DNA of 64,000 nucleotides from Nereida sp. MMG025. GTDB taxonomy: Bacteria > Pseudomonadota > Alphaproteobacteria > Rhodobacterales > Rhodobacteraceae. Positions within the stretch are counted from its first letter, which is position 1, and each line of letters begins with the position of its first letter. The stretch lies in contig NZ_JAKFZN010000001.1 in assembly GCF_021654165.1 (NCBI RefSeq), positions 372,001-436,000 of the forward strand. The letters run 5' to 3'. The position numbers were made by a program, and so were the translations under genes. This document shows positions 37,068-45,520 of this stretch, piece after piece. The notes below the pieces were generated by a model. That model was given only the letters and a program-made list of their open reading frames with translations, was not told the DNA's origin and did no database searches.

Positions 37068-37805
37068 TTATAACATGGCCATGCCGCCATTCACATGCAA
37101 GGTCGCGCCTGTCACATATCCCGCCTCGGGGCTGGCCAGATAGAGCACAGCTGCGCCGATCTCTGCGGCCTCGCCCATGCGTCCAGCGGGCACTTGGGTC
37201 AGGATGCCCGACTTCTGATCATCGGTCAGCTTGTCGGTCATGGCCGTGGTGATAAAGCCCGGCGCGATACAGTTTACCGTGATGCCGCGGCTGGCCACTT
37301 CATAGGCCAGTGATTTGCTCATGCCGACCATGCCCGCCTTGGACGCGGCATAGTTGGCCTGCCCTGGGTTGCCCGTGGCCCCCACAATGCTGGAGATGTT
37401 GACGATACGGCCCCAACGGGCCTTCATCATGCCGCGCATCACCCCTTTGCACAGGCGCATCGTGCTGGTCAGATTGACATTCAGCACCGTCTCCCACTCC
37501 TCATCCGACATCCGCATAAAGAGGTTATCGCGGGTGATGCCTGCATTGTTGACCAAAATATCCACCGCGCCCATCGCCTCGGCCGCCTGTTTGGGCAGCG
37601 CCGTCACCGCCTCTGCATCGCTCAGGTTGCACGGCAGCACATGGGCACGCTCGTCCAGTTCGCCGGCCAGCGCCTCAAGCGGTTCGGTGCGCGTGCCAGA
37701 CAGACCAACGGTGGCGCCTGCCGTATGGAGCGCCTTTGCAATTTCGCCACCAATTCCGCCCGATGCCCCCGTAACGAGTGCGTTTTTACCAGATAAATCG
37801 AACAT
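37068..37805 (-). CDS. fabG: 3-oxoacyl-ACP reductase
   Basis: NADPH-dependent SDR reducing 3-oxoacyl-ACP. The 245 residues hold the nucleotide-binding TGASGGIGG (12-20), NNAG (86-89) and catalytic S139, Y152 and K156 (NISSIVG, NYAASK). ATG 37805 is chosen because AAAGGA sits nine bases upstream; an ATG at 37814 would have no spacing to it. The gene is downstream of fabD across a 78-bp gap that contains a paired-hairpin element. Confidence 0.96.
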   Translation of the reverse strand: MFDLSGKNALVTGASGGIGGEIAKALHTAGATVGLSGTRTEPLEALAGELDERAHVLPCNLSDAEAVTALPKQAAEAMGAVDILVNNAGITRDNLFMRMSDEEWETVLNVNLTSTMRLCKGVMRGMMKARWGRIVNISSIVGATGNPGQANYAASKAGMVGMSKSLAYEVASRGITVNCIAPGFITTAMTDKLTDDQKSGILTQVPAGRMGEAAEIGAAVLYLASPEAGYVTGATLHVNGGMAML

Positions 37806-37827
37806 TGCTTCCATTCCTTTGACTAAG

Positions 37828-37879
37828 AGGATTTTTCCAGAAAAATCCTGTGGGCCGAAAAATCCTCTGGAGGATTTTT
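37828..37879. repeat. Paired-hairpin element between fabD and fabG (copy 3 of 5)
   Basis: The first hairpin is AGGATTTTT (37828-37836) / AAAAATCCT (37841-37849). The second is AAAAATCCT (37858-37866) / AGGATTTTT (37871-37879). The two hairpins use the same 9-bp arms in opposite order, so they can also pair with each other. It is the only copy seen inside what is otherwise expected to be one operon. Confidence 0.75.
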
Positions 37880-37883
37880 GGCC

Positions 37884-38813
37884 TTATGATGACAGTTTCG
37901 CGATATCGTCGGGCGTGCCAATCGCTTGACACGCAATGTCGCGATCTATGCGGCGCACCATCCCGGACAGTGCTTTGCCTGCACCGATTTCCCAAGCTTC
38001 GTTTACACCTTGGGCGCTCATCCATGCCACGCTTTCGCGCCAGCGCACCGATGATGTGACCTGTTCGATCAAAAGGGTGCGGATGGTGTCAGGATCACTG
38101 ACCGCCTGAGCGCGCACATTGGCCACCACAGGGATCGACGGCGCGTGGATCGTCACATCTTGCAACGCTTCCGCCATCCTGTCCGCAGCGGGCTGCATAA
38201 GCGAGCAATGGAACGGAGCACTGACCGGCAACAAAACCGCACGTTTGGCGCCTTTGGCCTTGGCAATCTCGACCGCGCGTTCAACAGCCGCTTTGTGCCC
38301 CGAAACAACCACCTGACCGGGGTCGTTATCATTGGCGGCTTCACAGACCTCATCACCTGCGGCCTCGGCGGCCACCGCTTGCACAGCGGCGAAATCCAAC
38401 CCCAAAAGTGCTGCCATCGCGCCCACACCCACAGGGACGGCTGCTTGCATCGCCTCTCCGCGGATGCGCAACAGACGTGCTGTATCGGCCACCGAAAAGG
38501 CCCCCGCGGCGGCCAGCGCCGAATATTCCCCAAGCGAATGGCCCGCCACAAAGGCGCCACCCGCAATGGAAAATCCTTCGGCCTCCAACGCCCGCACGGC
38601 GGCCAATGATGTGGCCATCAGCGCAGGCTGTGCGTTTTGTGTCAGGGTCAGCGTGTCTTGCGCGCCCTCCCAGATCAGGCTGGACAGGCTTTCGCCCAAG
38701 GCGTCATCCACCTCTTCAAACACGGCCTTAGCGGCGGGGTATGCATCGGCCAGGGCCTTGCCCATCCCGATGGTTTGCGCCCCCTGCCCGGGAAATAGAA
38801 ATGCTCGGCTCAT
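37884..38813 (-). CDS. fabD: Malonyl-CoA:ACP transacylase
   Basis: Loads malonyl groups onto ACP to start fatty-acid elongation. The 309-residue protein has FPGQGAQ (7-13), the nucleophile Ser93 in GHSLGEY and the catalytic His202 in APFHCSLM. It is the first gene of the fabD-fabG-acpP-fabF-mltG series and is divergent from the cytochrome b561 fusion across 157 bp. Confidence 0.96.
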   Translation of the reverse strand: MSRAFLFPGQGAQTIGMGKALADAYPAAKAVFEEVDDALGESLSSLIWEGAQDTLTLTQNAQPALMATSLAAVRALEAEGFSIAGGAFVAGHSLGEYSALAAAGAFSVADTARLLRIRGEAMQAAVPVGVGAMAALLGLDFAAVQAVAAEAAGDEVCEAANDNDPGQVVVSGHKAAVERAVEIAKAKGAKRAVLLPVSAPFHCSLMQPAADRMAEALQDVTIHAPSIPVVANVRAQAVSDPDTIRTLLIEQVTSSVRWRESVAWMSAQGVNEAWEIGAGKALSGMVRRIDRDIACQAIGTPDDIAKLSS

Positions 38814-38970
38814 ATTGGCACTGTCCTTCGCGTTATCTCTTTATTAAGCGCTGGTTTATCCTGCCCCATCTCCCCCTGCAATCCATTCGCACAAATGATG
38901 TGCACCGCGTGCGATTGGCCGCAGGCCGCCGAGGGGCTACATATCGTTCAGCACCGACAGGAGACCCGCC

Positions 38971-40197
38971 ATGGCCATCGCCAACACCGCCACACGCTAC
39001 GGAAGCGTGGCCCGTTTTTTCCACTGGACCATTGCGATTGGTATTTTCACGGTGATCCCCTTGGGGGTGATCGCCCATAACCTCAGCCTTGGCATCAAAG
39101 CGGGCACGGCATCGTCTGAAACGATCCAACTGACTGCGACGTTGTTTTCGTTGCACAAGACCATCGGCTTGGTGATCTTTTTCACGGCCCTCGCCCGTAT
39201 TTTCTGGGCGGTAACGCAACCCAAACCCGCGCCCCTGGCCCGTCATAAAGGGTGGGAACATACTTTGTCGGCTGTGGTGCACTGGCTGCTTTACGGCTCG
39301 CTGGTTCTGGTGCCGCTCACGGGTTGGATCCATCACGCATCGACCTCTGGCTTCGCGCCGATCTGGTGGCCGTTTGGCCAATCCCTGCCCTTTGTCGCGC
39401 AGACAGCACAGGTGGCCGAGGTGACAGCAAATCTTCATCTGCTTTTTGAACGGGTCATGGTGATCGCGCTGGCCTTGCACATCGCAGGCGCGCTGAAACA
39501 CCATTTTGTGGACCGCGACGACACGCTGCGCCGCATGGCAGGTGGCGCATGTCTGGAACCGACCACGCAGCCCCATGGCCGCGCCCTTCCGCTGGCAGGT
39601 GCGTTGGGCGTTTGGGTGATCGCCCTTGGTATCGGGGGGGCCGCAGGGCTGTATTCCACGTCAGAGGCCGCACAGGTCGACGCGCTGGAACAAGCCACAG
39701 GTGAATGGCAGGTCGTCGATGGCACCATCGGGCTGACCATCACGCAGTTCGGCAGTCAGGTCGATGGCGCGTTCGCCGACTGGACCGCCGATATCGCCTT
39801 TACCCCGCCCTCAACGCCCGATGGGGCGGACGCAACGGGGCGCGTGACCACGACGATCAATATCCCCTCGCTCCAGCTTGGCTCTGTCACCGATCAGGCC
39901 CTTGGCCCCGATTTCTTTGATGCCGATACCTTCCCCACCGCCACTTATGAGGGCACGATCACAGGGGGCGATGATGAAACCTACATGGCCACAGGCACGC
40001 TGACGATCCGCGATCAAAGCATGCCTGTCAGCTTCCCCTTCACCATGACGCTTGAGGGCGACACGGCAACCATGTCAGGCACCGTGCGATTGAACCGCAT
40101 GGATTTTAACATCGGCGCCAGCATGGCCGATGAATCGTCGCTTTTGTTCGGAGTTGATGTGCAGATCGCGCTGACCGCGACCCGCCGCACAGACTAG
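38971..40197 (+). CDS. Cytochrome b561 fused to a YceI domain
   Basis: A 408-residue two-domain protein. Residues ~1-185 are a four-helix di-heme b561 unit with candidate heme-ligand histidines H18, H62, H104 and H170. A fifth helix (~208-228, LAGALGVWVIALGIGGAAGLYS) leads to a YceI lipocalin-like domain (~245-408: WQVVDGTIGLTITQFGSQVDGAF...FDADTFPTATYEG...). YceI proteins bind isoprenoids such as polyprenyl chains or quinones. A membrane heme protein tethered to a periplasmic isoprenoid binder suggests quinone-linked electron transfer, which is inferred. Confidence 0.88.
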   Translation: MAIANTATRYGSVARFFHWTIAIGIFTVIPLGVIAHNLSLGIKAGTASSETIQLTATLFSLHKTIGLVIFFTALARIFWAVTQPKPAPLARHKGWEHTLSAVVHWLLYGSLVLVPLTGWIHHASTSGFAPIWWPFGQSLPFVAQTAQVAEVTANLHLLFERVMVIALALHIAGALKHHFVDRDDTLRRMAGGACLEPTTQPHGRALPLAGALGVWVIALGIGGAAGLYSTSEAAQVDALEQATGEWQVVDGTIGLTITQFGSQVDGAFADWTADIAFTPPSTPDGADATGRVTTTINIPSLQLGSVTDQALGPDFFDADTFPTATYEGTITGGDDETYMATGTLTIRDQSMPVSFPFTMTLEGDTATMSGTVRLNRMDFNIGASMADESSLLFGVDVQIALTATRRTD

Positions 40198-40866
40198 TTA
40201 CTGATAGCCCAGTTGCTCGCGCATAAAGGCCAGCGCCACCGACAGCCCGTCAGGGGCAATGCCGTGGGGCGTGCCTTTCATGACATGGGCATAGACGTCT
40301 TTGAACTTGGCAGCCTGTAGTGCCTCAACCGCGGCAGGCAGGCTGTCGATGGGCACCACATCATCCTGATCGCCATGCACCAAAAGCACGGGCAGGCGCG
40401 ATTGCACCTCGTCGGGCAGTTGGTCAGGCTCCAACAGGCGCCCCGAAAACCCCACAAGCCCTGCAATCGGATCTTCGCGGCGCGGGACAACATGCAGCGC
40501 CATCATCGTGCCTTGACTGAAGCCCAAGACAACCACCTGCTCGGGCAACAGATCTTCGTCGACCATCACACCGTCCAGAAAGGCGTTCAGATCATCCACG
40601 GCGGCCAGCATACCCGCGCGGCTGACTTCCTCGGACGAGCCATCAATCCACGGGATCGGGAACCACTGCCGTCCCATCGGCGCCCCGTCACAGGTTTCGG
40701 GCGCATCGGGGCTGATAAACAGCGTGTCGGGCATATGTTCGGCCAGCGGATCGGCCAGACCGATCAGGTCTTGGCCATTCGCACCATAGCCATGCAGAAA
40801 AACCACCGCAGATCGTGTTTCGCCAGAAAGCGGTTCGCGCCGCAGTGCTTCAAGTGCTCGTGTCAT
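40198..40866 (-). CDS. Alpha/beta-hydrolase, phospholipase/carboxylesterase family
   Basis: A 222-residue serine hydrolase of the acyl-protein-thioesterase/carboxylesterase type. The triad is S117 (LGFSQG), D169 (HGDQDDVVP) and H200 (GTPHGI), with the oxyanion segment FLHGYGANGQDL (23-34). The start at 40866 is in ATGA overlap with the stop of the upstream glycosylase gene. It abuts the convergent b561-YceI gene. The natural substrate is unknown. Confidence 0.9.
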   Translation of the reverse strand: MTRALEALRREPLSGETRSAVVFLHGYGANGQDLIGLADPLAEHMPDTLFISPDAPETCDGAPMGRQWFPIPWIDGSSEEVSRAGMLAAVDDLNAFLDGVMVDEDLLPEQVVVLGFSQGTMMALHVVPRREDPIAGLVGFSGRLLEPDQLPDEVQSRLPVLLVHGDQDDVVPIDSLPAAVEALQAAKFKDVYAHVMKGTPHGIAPDGLSVALAFMREQLGYQ

Positions 40867-41492
40867 GTGATGCCTTCCCTGTCCTTTGCCACATGGTAGT
40901 AGGCAAAGAGTGCGCGGGCCGCAACCGACCGCCACGGCGACCAATGCGCCGCCATCGCGCGCAGCTCTTTTTCGGTGGGGCGTGCAGGCAGATCAAACAG
41001 CACCCGCGTGCTTTCTTGCAAGGCCAGATCACCGGGCGCAAAGACATCCGCACGCCCCAAACTGAACATCGCGTAAATCTCGGCGGTCCAGACACCAATG
41101 CCAGGCACGGCCACAAGCGTGTCAATCACCTGCGATGTGGGCGCATCGCGCAACCCGCGATAGTTGATATTCGCTGCGGCCAGGGCCTTGATATAGCGCA
41201 CCTTCTGGCCACTTAACCCGCAGGCGCGAATCTGGTCCTCGCTGGCCCACATCACCTTGCGCGGGCCCGTCAGCCCCCCTGCGCGACACTTGGCCGAGAT
41301 CGCGCGCGCCGCAGCCACACTCACCTGCTGGCTGATGATCGCATCCATCAGCGCCAAAAACCCGTCTTTGCGCAGACGCAGCGGCAAAGGGCCAACCGCA
41401 TCCAGCGCAGGGGCAAAGCGCGGCTCATGGGCCGCCAGCCACGCAGCCCCTTCGGCCACGCAGGCATCACCGGTGATGATCCGCTCGCCCAT
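40863..41492 (-). CDS. DNA-3-methyladenine glycosylase II family (AlkA-like)
   Basis: A 209-residue helix-hairpin-helix DNA glycosylase that removes alkylated bases. The HhH element VAVPGIGVWTAEIYAMF lies about 127-143, and the catalytic aspartate D155 is in FAPGDLALQ. It is shorter than E. coli AlkA because the N-terminal domain is absent, as in many bacterial homologues. It is coupled to the esterase downstream and adjacent to cobK upstream without a gap. Confidence 0.9.
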   Translation of the reverse strand: MGERIITGDACVAEGAAWLAAHEPRFAPALDAVGPLPLRLRKDGFLALMDAIISQQVSVAAARAISAKCRAGGLTGPRKVMWASEDQIRACGLSGQKVRYIKALAAANINYRGLRDAPTSQVIDTLVAVPGIGVWTAEIYAMFSLGRADVFAPGDLALQESTRVLFDLPARPTEKELRAMAAHWSPWRSVAARALFAYYHVAKDREGIT

Positions 41493-42221
41493 CTATCTGG
41501 CCCGCACCCAATCAAGGGCGGCCTCGATATGTGCCACGCGCGCCACATCGGGTTGCGCGGGCCTGCGGATCATCGCTACCGGCAATCCAAGCACGCTGGC
41601 CGCTTCCAGCTTTGAATAACTGGCCTGCCCGCCTGCGTTTTTGACCACCAGCAAATCTACACCAAGCGCTTCAAACAGCGCGACCTCCTGTTTGACCGAA
41701 AACGGGGGACGTCCGATAATGAACTCTCCGCCCTCAAACGGGATGGGGCTGGTGGGCGGATCAATCTGGCGCACCAACACGCGGTGCCCTTCAAGGTTTT
41801 TGAACTTGGCAAGTGTCTTGCGCCCCGTGGCCAGAAACACGGTCGACGGTGTGCTTAGAAGTCCCGCAACCGCCTCTTCTGTGTCGATTTCGGTCCACAG
41901 ATCATTTGGCCCCGCCACCCAAGGGTCGCGCAAAAATTGCAGGTATTTCACCCCCTGCTGCGCAGCAACCTGTGCACTGCGGGCCGAAATATTGACCGCA
42001 AAAGGATGTGTGGCATCAAGAACATGGGTGATCTTTTCCTTGCGCAGATAGTCCGCAAACCCCTGCGCCGATCCAAAACCGCCAACCCGTGTTGGCAAAG
42101 CCAGCGGCATGGCCTCGCGCGTCTCCCCTGCAAGGCTGGCCACCGCAGGCACGCCCATGCGGTGCAATTCGGCTGCAATGCGCCGTCCCTCGCCCGTGCC
42201 TGCCAGCAACAAAACCTTCAT
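41493..42221 (-). CDS. cobK: Precorrin-6A reductase
   Basis: NADPH-dependent reductase of the corrin ring in cobalamin synthesis. The 242-residue protein has the N-terminal LLLAGTGEGRRIAAEL, the core THVLDATHPFAVNIS and the C-terminal VVKNAGGQASYSKLEAASVLGLPVAMIRRP typical of CobK/CbiJ. It is the second gene of a divergent cobalamin cluster, just after cbiD. Confidence 0.93.
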   Translation of the reverse strand: MKVLLLAGTGEGRRIAAELHRMGVPAVASLAGETREAMPLALPTRVGGFGSAQGFADYLRKEKITHVLDATHPFAVNISARSAQVAAQQGVKYLQFLRDPWVAGPNDLWTEIDTEEAVAGLLSTPSTVFLATGRKTLAKFKNLEGHRVLVRQIDPPTSPIPFEGGEFIIGRPPFSVKQEVALFEALGVDLLVVKNAGGQASYSKLEAASVLGLPVAMIRRPAQPDVARVAHIEAALDWVRAR

Positions 42222-42227
42222 GCCTGC

Positions 42228-43256
42228 CTATCCCCTTTGCGCCAGCACGGTGCCTGCGCGGTCAATCACAACCACATCCACCACAACATTCGGCACCATT
42301 GCGGCAGCCTTGGCCTGTGCGTGTTGCGCCACCCATTCGGCCATGGGGGCACCGACCAACTCATAGGCGGCCAGTGCGGTGTTGGCTTGGGCGACCTCTG
42401 GACGCTCCAGAACCTCTGCAAGGGCCGCAAAATCTACCTGCGAGCGGCCCGAGTGCAAATCCACCGCCCCCTGCGCCAGCTTGGTCATCTTGCCGATGCC
42501 CCCGCCGATTGTGATGCGCGGCACGGGGTGTTTGGCCAGATACTTCAAAAGGCCCCCTGCAAAATCGCCCATGTCCAGCATGGCGTGATCGGGCAAACCG
42601 TGCATGCCCTGCACCACCTTTTCACTGGTCGCGCCCGTGCAGCCCGCCACATGGGTTAGCTCCTCGGCGCGGGCCACATCAATGCCGCGGTGGATGCTGG
42701 CGATCCACGCCGCACAGCTGAAGGGGCGCACAACGCCCGTGGTGCCAAGGATCGACAAGCCCCCTTCGATGCCCAAACGCGGGTTCCATGTTTTCAGGGC
42801 AATCTGCGCCCCGTCGGGAATGCTGATGGTGATGCAAACATCTGGAAATTCTGGAAATTCCGCCACAACACCTTGCATCATCTGGCGCGGCACCGGGTTG
42901 ATCGCAGGTTCGCCCACCGCAATCGGCAACCCCTCTTTGGTGACAGTTCCGACCCCTTCACCCGCCTTGAACGTCACGCCTGTGCCATCCAGATCCACGC
43001 GCGCAATCACCAGCGCACCGTGGGTGACATCAGGGTCGTCGCCTGCATCTTTGGTGATGCCCACTTCGGCCCACCCATCGCCTGCCGCATGATGGGCCAG
43101 CGGAAACACCGGGGTTTCGCCGCGTGGCAACGTAATACCAACATCCGCGCCAAACGCGCCATCGCGCAGCCGCATCAGCGCCGCCTTCACGGCCGCCGTG
43201 GCGCAGGCGCCCGTCGTCCAGCCCCGCCGTAACTCTCCTGTCGGTTTGCGCGCCAT
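42228..43256 (-). CDS. cbiD: Cobalt-precorrin-5B C1-methyltransferase (CbiD)
   Basis: A 342-residue protein with the CbiD signature: RRGWTTGACATAAVKAAL (10-27), the Gly-rich VGTVTKEGLPIAVGEPAINPVPR and GGLSILGTTGVVRPFS. It methylates C1 with ring contraction and loss of acetaldehyde in the anaerobic pathway. In oxygen-dependent organisms C1 methylation is usually done by CobF; here CbiD sits beside CobK and CobB. It is divergent from cobA across 113 bp. Confidence 0.93.
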   Translation of the reverse strand: MARKPTGELRRGWTTGACATAAVKAALMRLRDGAFGADVGITLPRGETPVFPLAHHAAGDGWAEVGITKDAGDDPDVTHGALVIARVDLDGTGVTFKAGEGVGTVTKEGLPIAVGEPAINPVPRQMMQGVVAEFPEFPDVCITISIPDGAQIALKTWNPRLGIEGGLSILGTTGVVRPFSCAAWIASIHRGIDVARAEELTHVAGCTGATSEKVVQGMHGLPDHAMLDMGDFAGGLLKYLAKHPVPRITIGGGIGKMTKLAQGAVDLHSGRSQVDFAALAEVLERPEVAQANTALAAYELVGAPMAEWVAQHAQAKAAAMVPNVVVDVVVIDRAGTVLAQRG

Positions 43257-43369
43257 CTGCCCTCAATTCCTCACGCCAGACTATACCGCGGTGAACTCTG
43301 ACGCCAAGCCGCTAACTTGGGTCGTTTTGCGCCCTTCCATCGCGCCGCAGGCCGCGCCATAACAGGCCC

Positions 43370-44215
43370 ATGACGACTCAACTGCCTTCGCATGATTGGC
43401 CTCAGCTTCAGCCCGGATGGGTCTGGCTTTGTGGCGCAGGCCCCGGTGATCCGGGGCTTTTGACGCTGCATGCACTGAATGCGCTGCGTCAGGCCGATGT
43501 GGTGATCTATGACGCGCTGGTGCAAGAGGCGATTCTGGACTGGGCGCCGCAGGCCGAACATATCTACGCAGGTAAACGCGGCGGCAAACCTTCGGCCAAG
43601 CAGCGCGACATCTCGCTGCGCCTTGTCGATCTGGCCCGCGCGGGCAAACGCGTTTTGCGGCTCAAGGGCGGCGATCCGTTTGTGTTCGGACGCGGCGGGG
43701 AAGAGGCACAGACCCTCATCCAACACGGCGTGCCCGTGCGTATTATCCCCGGTATTTCGGCAGGCATCGGCGGGCTGGCCTATGCGGGCATCCCCGTCAC
43801 CCACCGCGATGTGAACCAATCGGTCACCTTCGTGACGGGTCATGACCAGTCGGGCAACACGCCCTCGTCGCTCAATTGGCGCGCCATTGCCCAAGGCTCG
43901 CAGGTCATCGTGATCTACATGGGCATGAAGCATATCGCGCGCATCGCGTCGGAATTGATCGCAGGCGGGCGCAGCCCGTCCGAACCTGTGGGCGTTGTCA
44001 CCACCGCCACCACAGACCAACAACACGTGCTGGAAACCACCCTTGGCACGATTGAGGCCGACATCGCCCAAGCAGGCCTGGAACCACCCGCAATCATCTG
44101 CGTCGGCCAAGCCGTGACCATGCGCCAAGTCCTTGACTGGAAAGGCCAAATGATGGGCGAACCTGTGCGCAACCTTGATCCGCTTGGCCGTGGCCGCCCC
44201 GCCGAAAGCGCCTGA
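43370..44215 (+). CDS. cobA: Uroporphyrinogen-III C-methyltransferase
   Basis: SAM-dependent methylase making precorrin-2 from uroporphyrinogen III, the branch point to cobalamin and siroheme. The 281 residues include WLCGAGPGDPGLLTLHAL (18-35), YDALV, LRLKGGDPFVFGRGGEE and GIPVTHRDVNQSVTFVTGH. The C-terminal CobA/HemD fusion seen in some bacteria is absent. It is separated from cobB by three bases. Confidence 0.95.
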   Translation: MTTQLPSHDWPQLQPGWVWLCGAGPGDPGLLTLHALNALRQADVVIYDALVQEAILDWAPQAEHIYAGKRGGKPSAKQRDISLRLVDLARAGKRVLRLKGGDPFVFGRGGEEAQTLIQHGVPVRIIPGISAGIGGLAYAGIPVTHRDVNQSVTFVTGHDQSGNTPSSLNWRAIAQGSQVIVIYMGMKHIARIASELIAGGRSPSEPVGVVTTATTDQQHVLETTLGTIEADIAQAGLEPPAIICVGQAVTMRQVLDWKGQMMGEPVRNLDPLGRGRPAESA

Positions 44216-44218
44216 GCC

Positions 44219-45499
44219 ATGGGCGGCCTGATCTTTGCCGCGCCTTCCTCTGGCAGCGGCAAAACAACCCTGACCCTTGGTTTTCTAAGGGCCGTTTCGC
44301 GCAGCGGCGCTGCGATCCGTTCGGCCAAATCAGGACCGGATTACATCGACCCCCGCTTTCATGCCGCCGCATCTGGCCACCCCTGCATTAACCTTGATGC
44401 ATGGGCCATGACGCCCGACCGTCTGCGCAGTCTGGCCCGTCACAAAGCAGGCGAAACCCTGCTGATCGAAGGGGCCATGGGCCTTTTTGACGGCGCCCCG
44501 CCCGACAGTCGCGGCAGCACCGCCGATCTGGCGCGCATCCTTGGTCAACCTGTCGTTCTGATCATCGATTGCGCACGCATGGCAGGGTCGGTCGCGGCGA
44601 TCTATCATGGGTTCAAGCACCACGACCCGCGCATTTATCTGGCTGGCGTGATTCTCAACAACGTCGGCTCGCCCCGTCACGAGGCGATGTTGCGCCGCGC
44701 CCTTGGCGACACGCCTGTGTTCGGCGCGGTGCCGCGGGACACGGGGCTGGCACACCCCTCACGCCACCTTGGTTTGCAGCAGGCAGGTGAACGCGCCGAT
44801 CTTGACGCATTTCTGGACCACGCCGCCGATATCATGGACGCGCATCTGGAAACCGACGCGCTGCTGCGCCTGTCGATGGAACGCAAGGTGCCCCTTGGCA
44901 CATCGCACCCCATGCGCCCGCCCGCGCAAACCATCGCCGTGGCCCAGGACCTCGCCTTCGGGTTCTGCTATCCGCATATGCTGGACGACTGGCGCCGCGC
45001 AGGCGCTCAGGTCACACCCTTTTCGCCCCTGAATGATGACGCCGTGCCGCCCGCCGATTTCGTCTTTCTGCCGGGCGGCTACCCAGAGCTTCACGCAGGC
45101 AAACTGGCCGCCAACTCGAACTTCATGCAAAGCCTTAGAAACGCCGCGCAAACATCTGATATATACGGCGAATGCGGTGGATACATGGCGCTTGGCGAGG
45201 GCCTAATCGATGCGGATGGCACGCGCCACCGCATGGCAGGACTGCTTGCGTTAGAGACCTCTTTTGCCGCGCGTAAGCTGCACCTTGGCTACCGCGCCCT
45301 GACCACCGATCACCCGCTTTTGCACGGCAGCTACACAGGCCACGAATTTCACTACGCCACGACCCTACGCGCCGACGGCACCCCGCTTTTCAAAGCCACA
45401 GACGCCGAAGGCACCGCGCTGCCGCCGATGGGGCTGCGTGCCGCGCGCACCTGCGGCTCCTTTGCGCATATCATCGACGCAGGCTTGCCAGCGTCATAA
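44219..45499 (+). CDS. cobB: Cobyrinate / hydrogenobyrinate a,c-diamide synthase
   Basis: ATP- and glutamine-dependent amidation of the a and c side chains of the corrin ring. The 426-residue protein has an N-terminal dethiobiotin-synthetase-like domain (P-loop APSSGSGKTT, 8-17; SGPDYIDPRFH) and a C-terminal glutamine amidotransferase domain whose likely nucleophile is C319 in YGECGGYMALGEG. It follows cobA directly. Confidence 0.94.
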   Translation: MGGLIFAAPSSGSGKTTLTLGFLRAVSRSGAAIRSAKSGPDYIDPRFHAAASGHPCINLDAWAMTPDRLRSLARHKAGETLLIEGAMGLFDGAPPDSRGSTADLARILGQPVVLIIDCARMAGSVAAIYHGFKHHDPRIYLAGVILNNVGSPRHEAMLRRALGDTPVFGAVPRDTGLAHPSRHLGLQQAGERADLDAFLDHAADIMDAHLETDALLRLSMERKVPLGTSHPMRPPAQTIAVAQDLAFGFCYPHMLDDWRRAGAQVTPFSPLNDDAVPPADFVFLPGGYPELHAGKLAANSNFMQSLRNAAQTSDIYGECGGYMALGEGLIDADGTRHRMAGLLALETSFAARKLHLGYRALTTDHPLLHGSYTGHEFHYATTLRADGTPLFKATDAEGTALPPMGLRAARTCGSFAHIIDAGLPAS

Positions 45500-45520
45500 A
45501 ACAGGTCTAGCGATCCGCAT

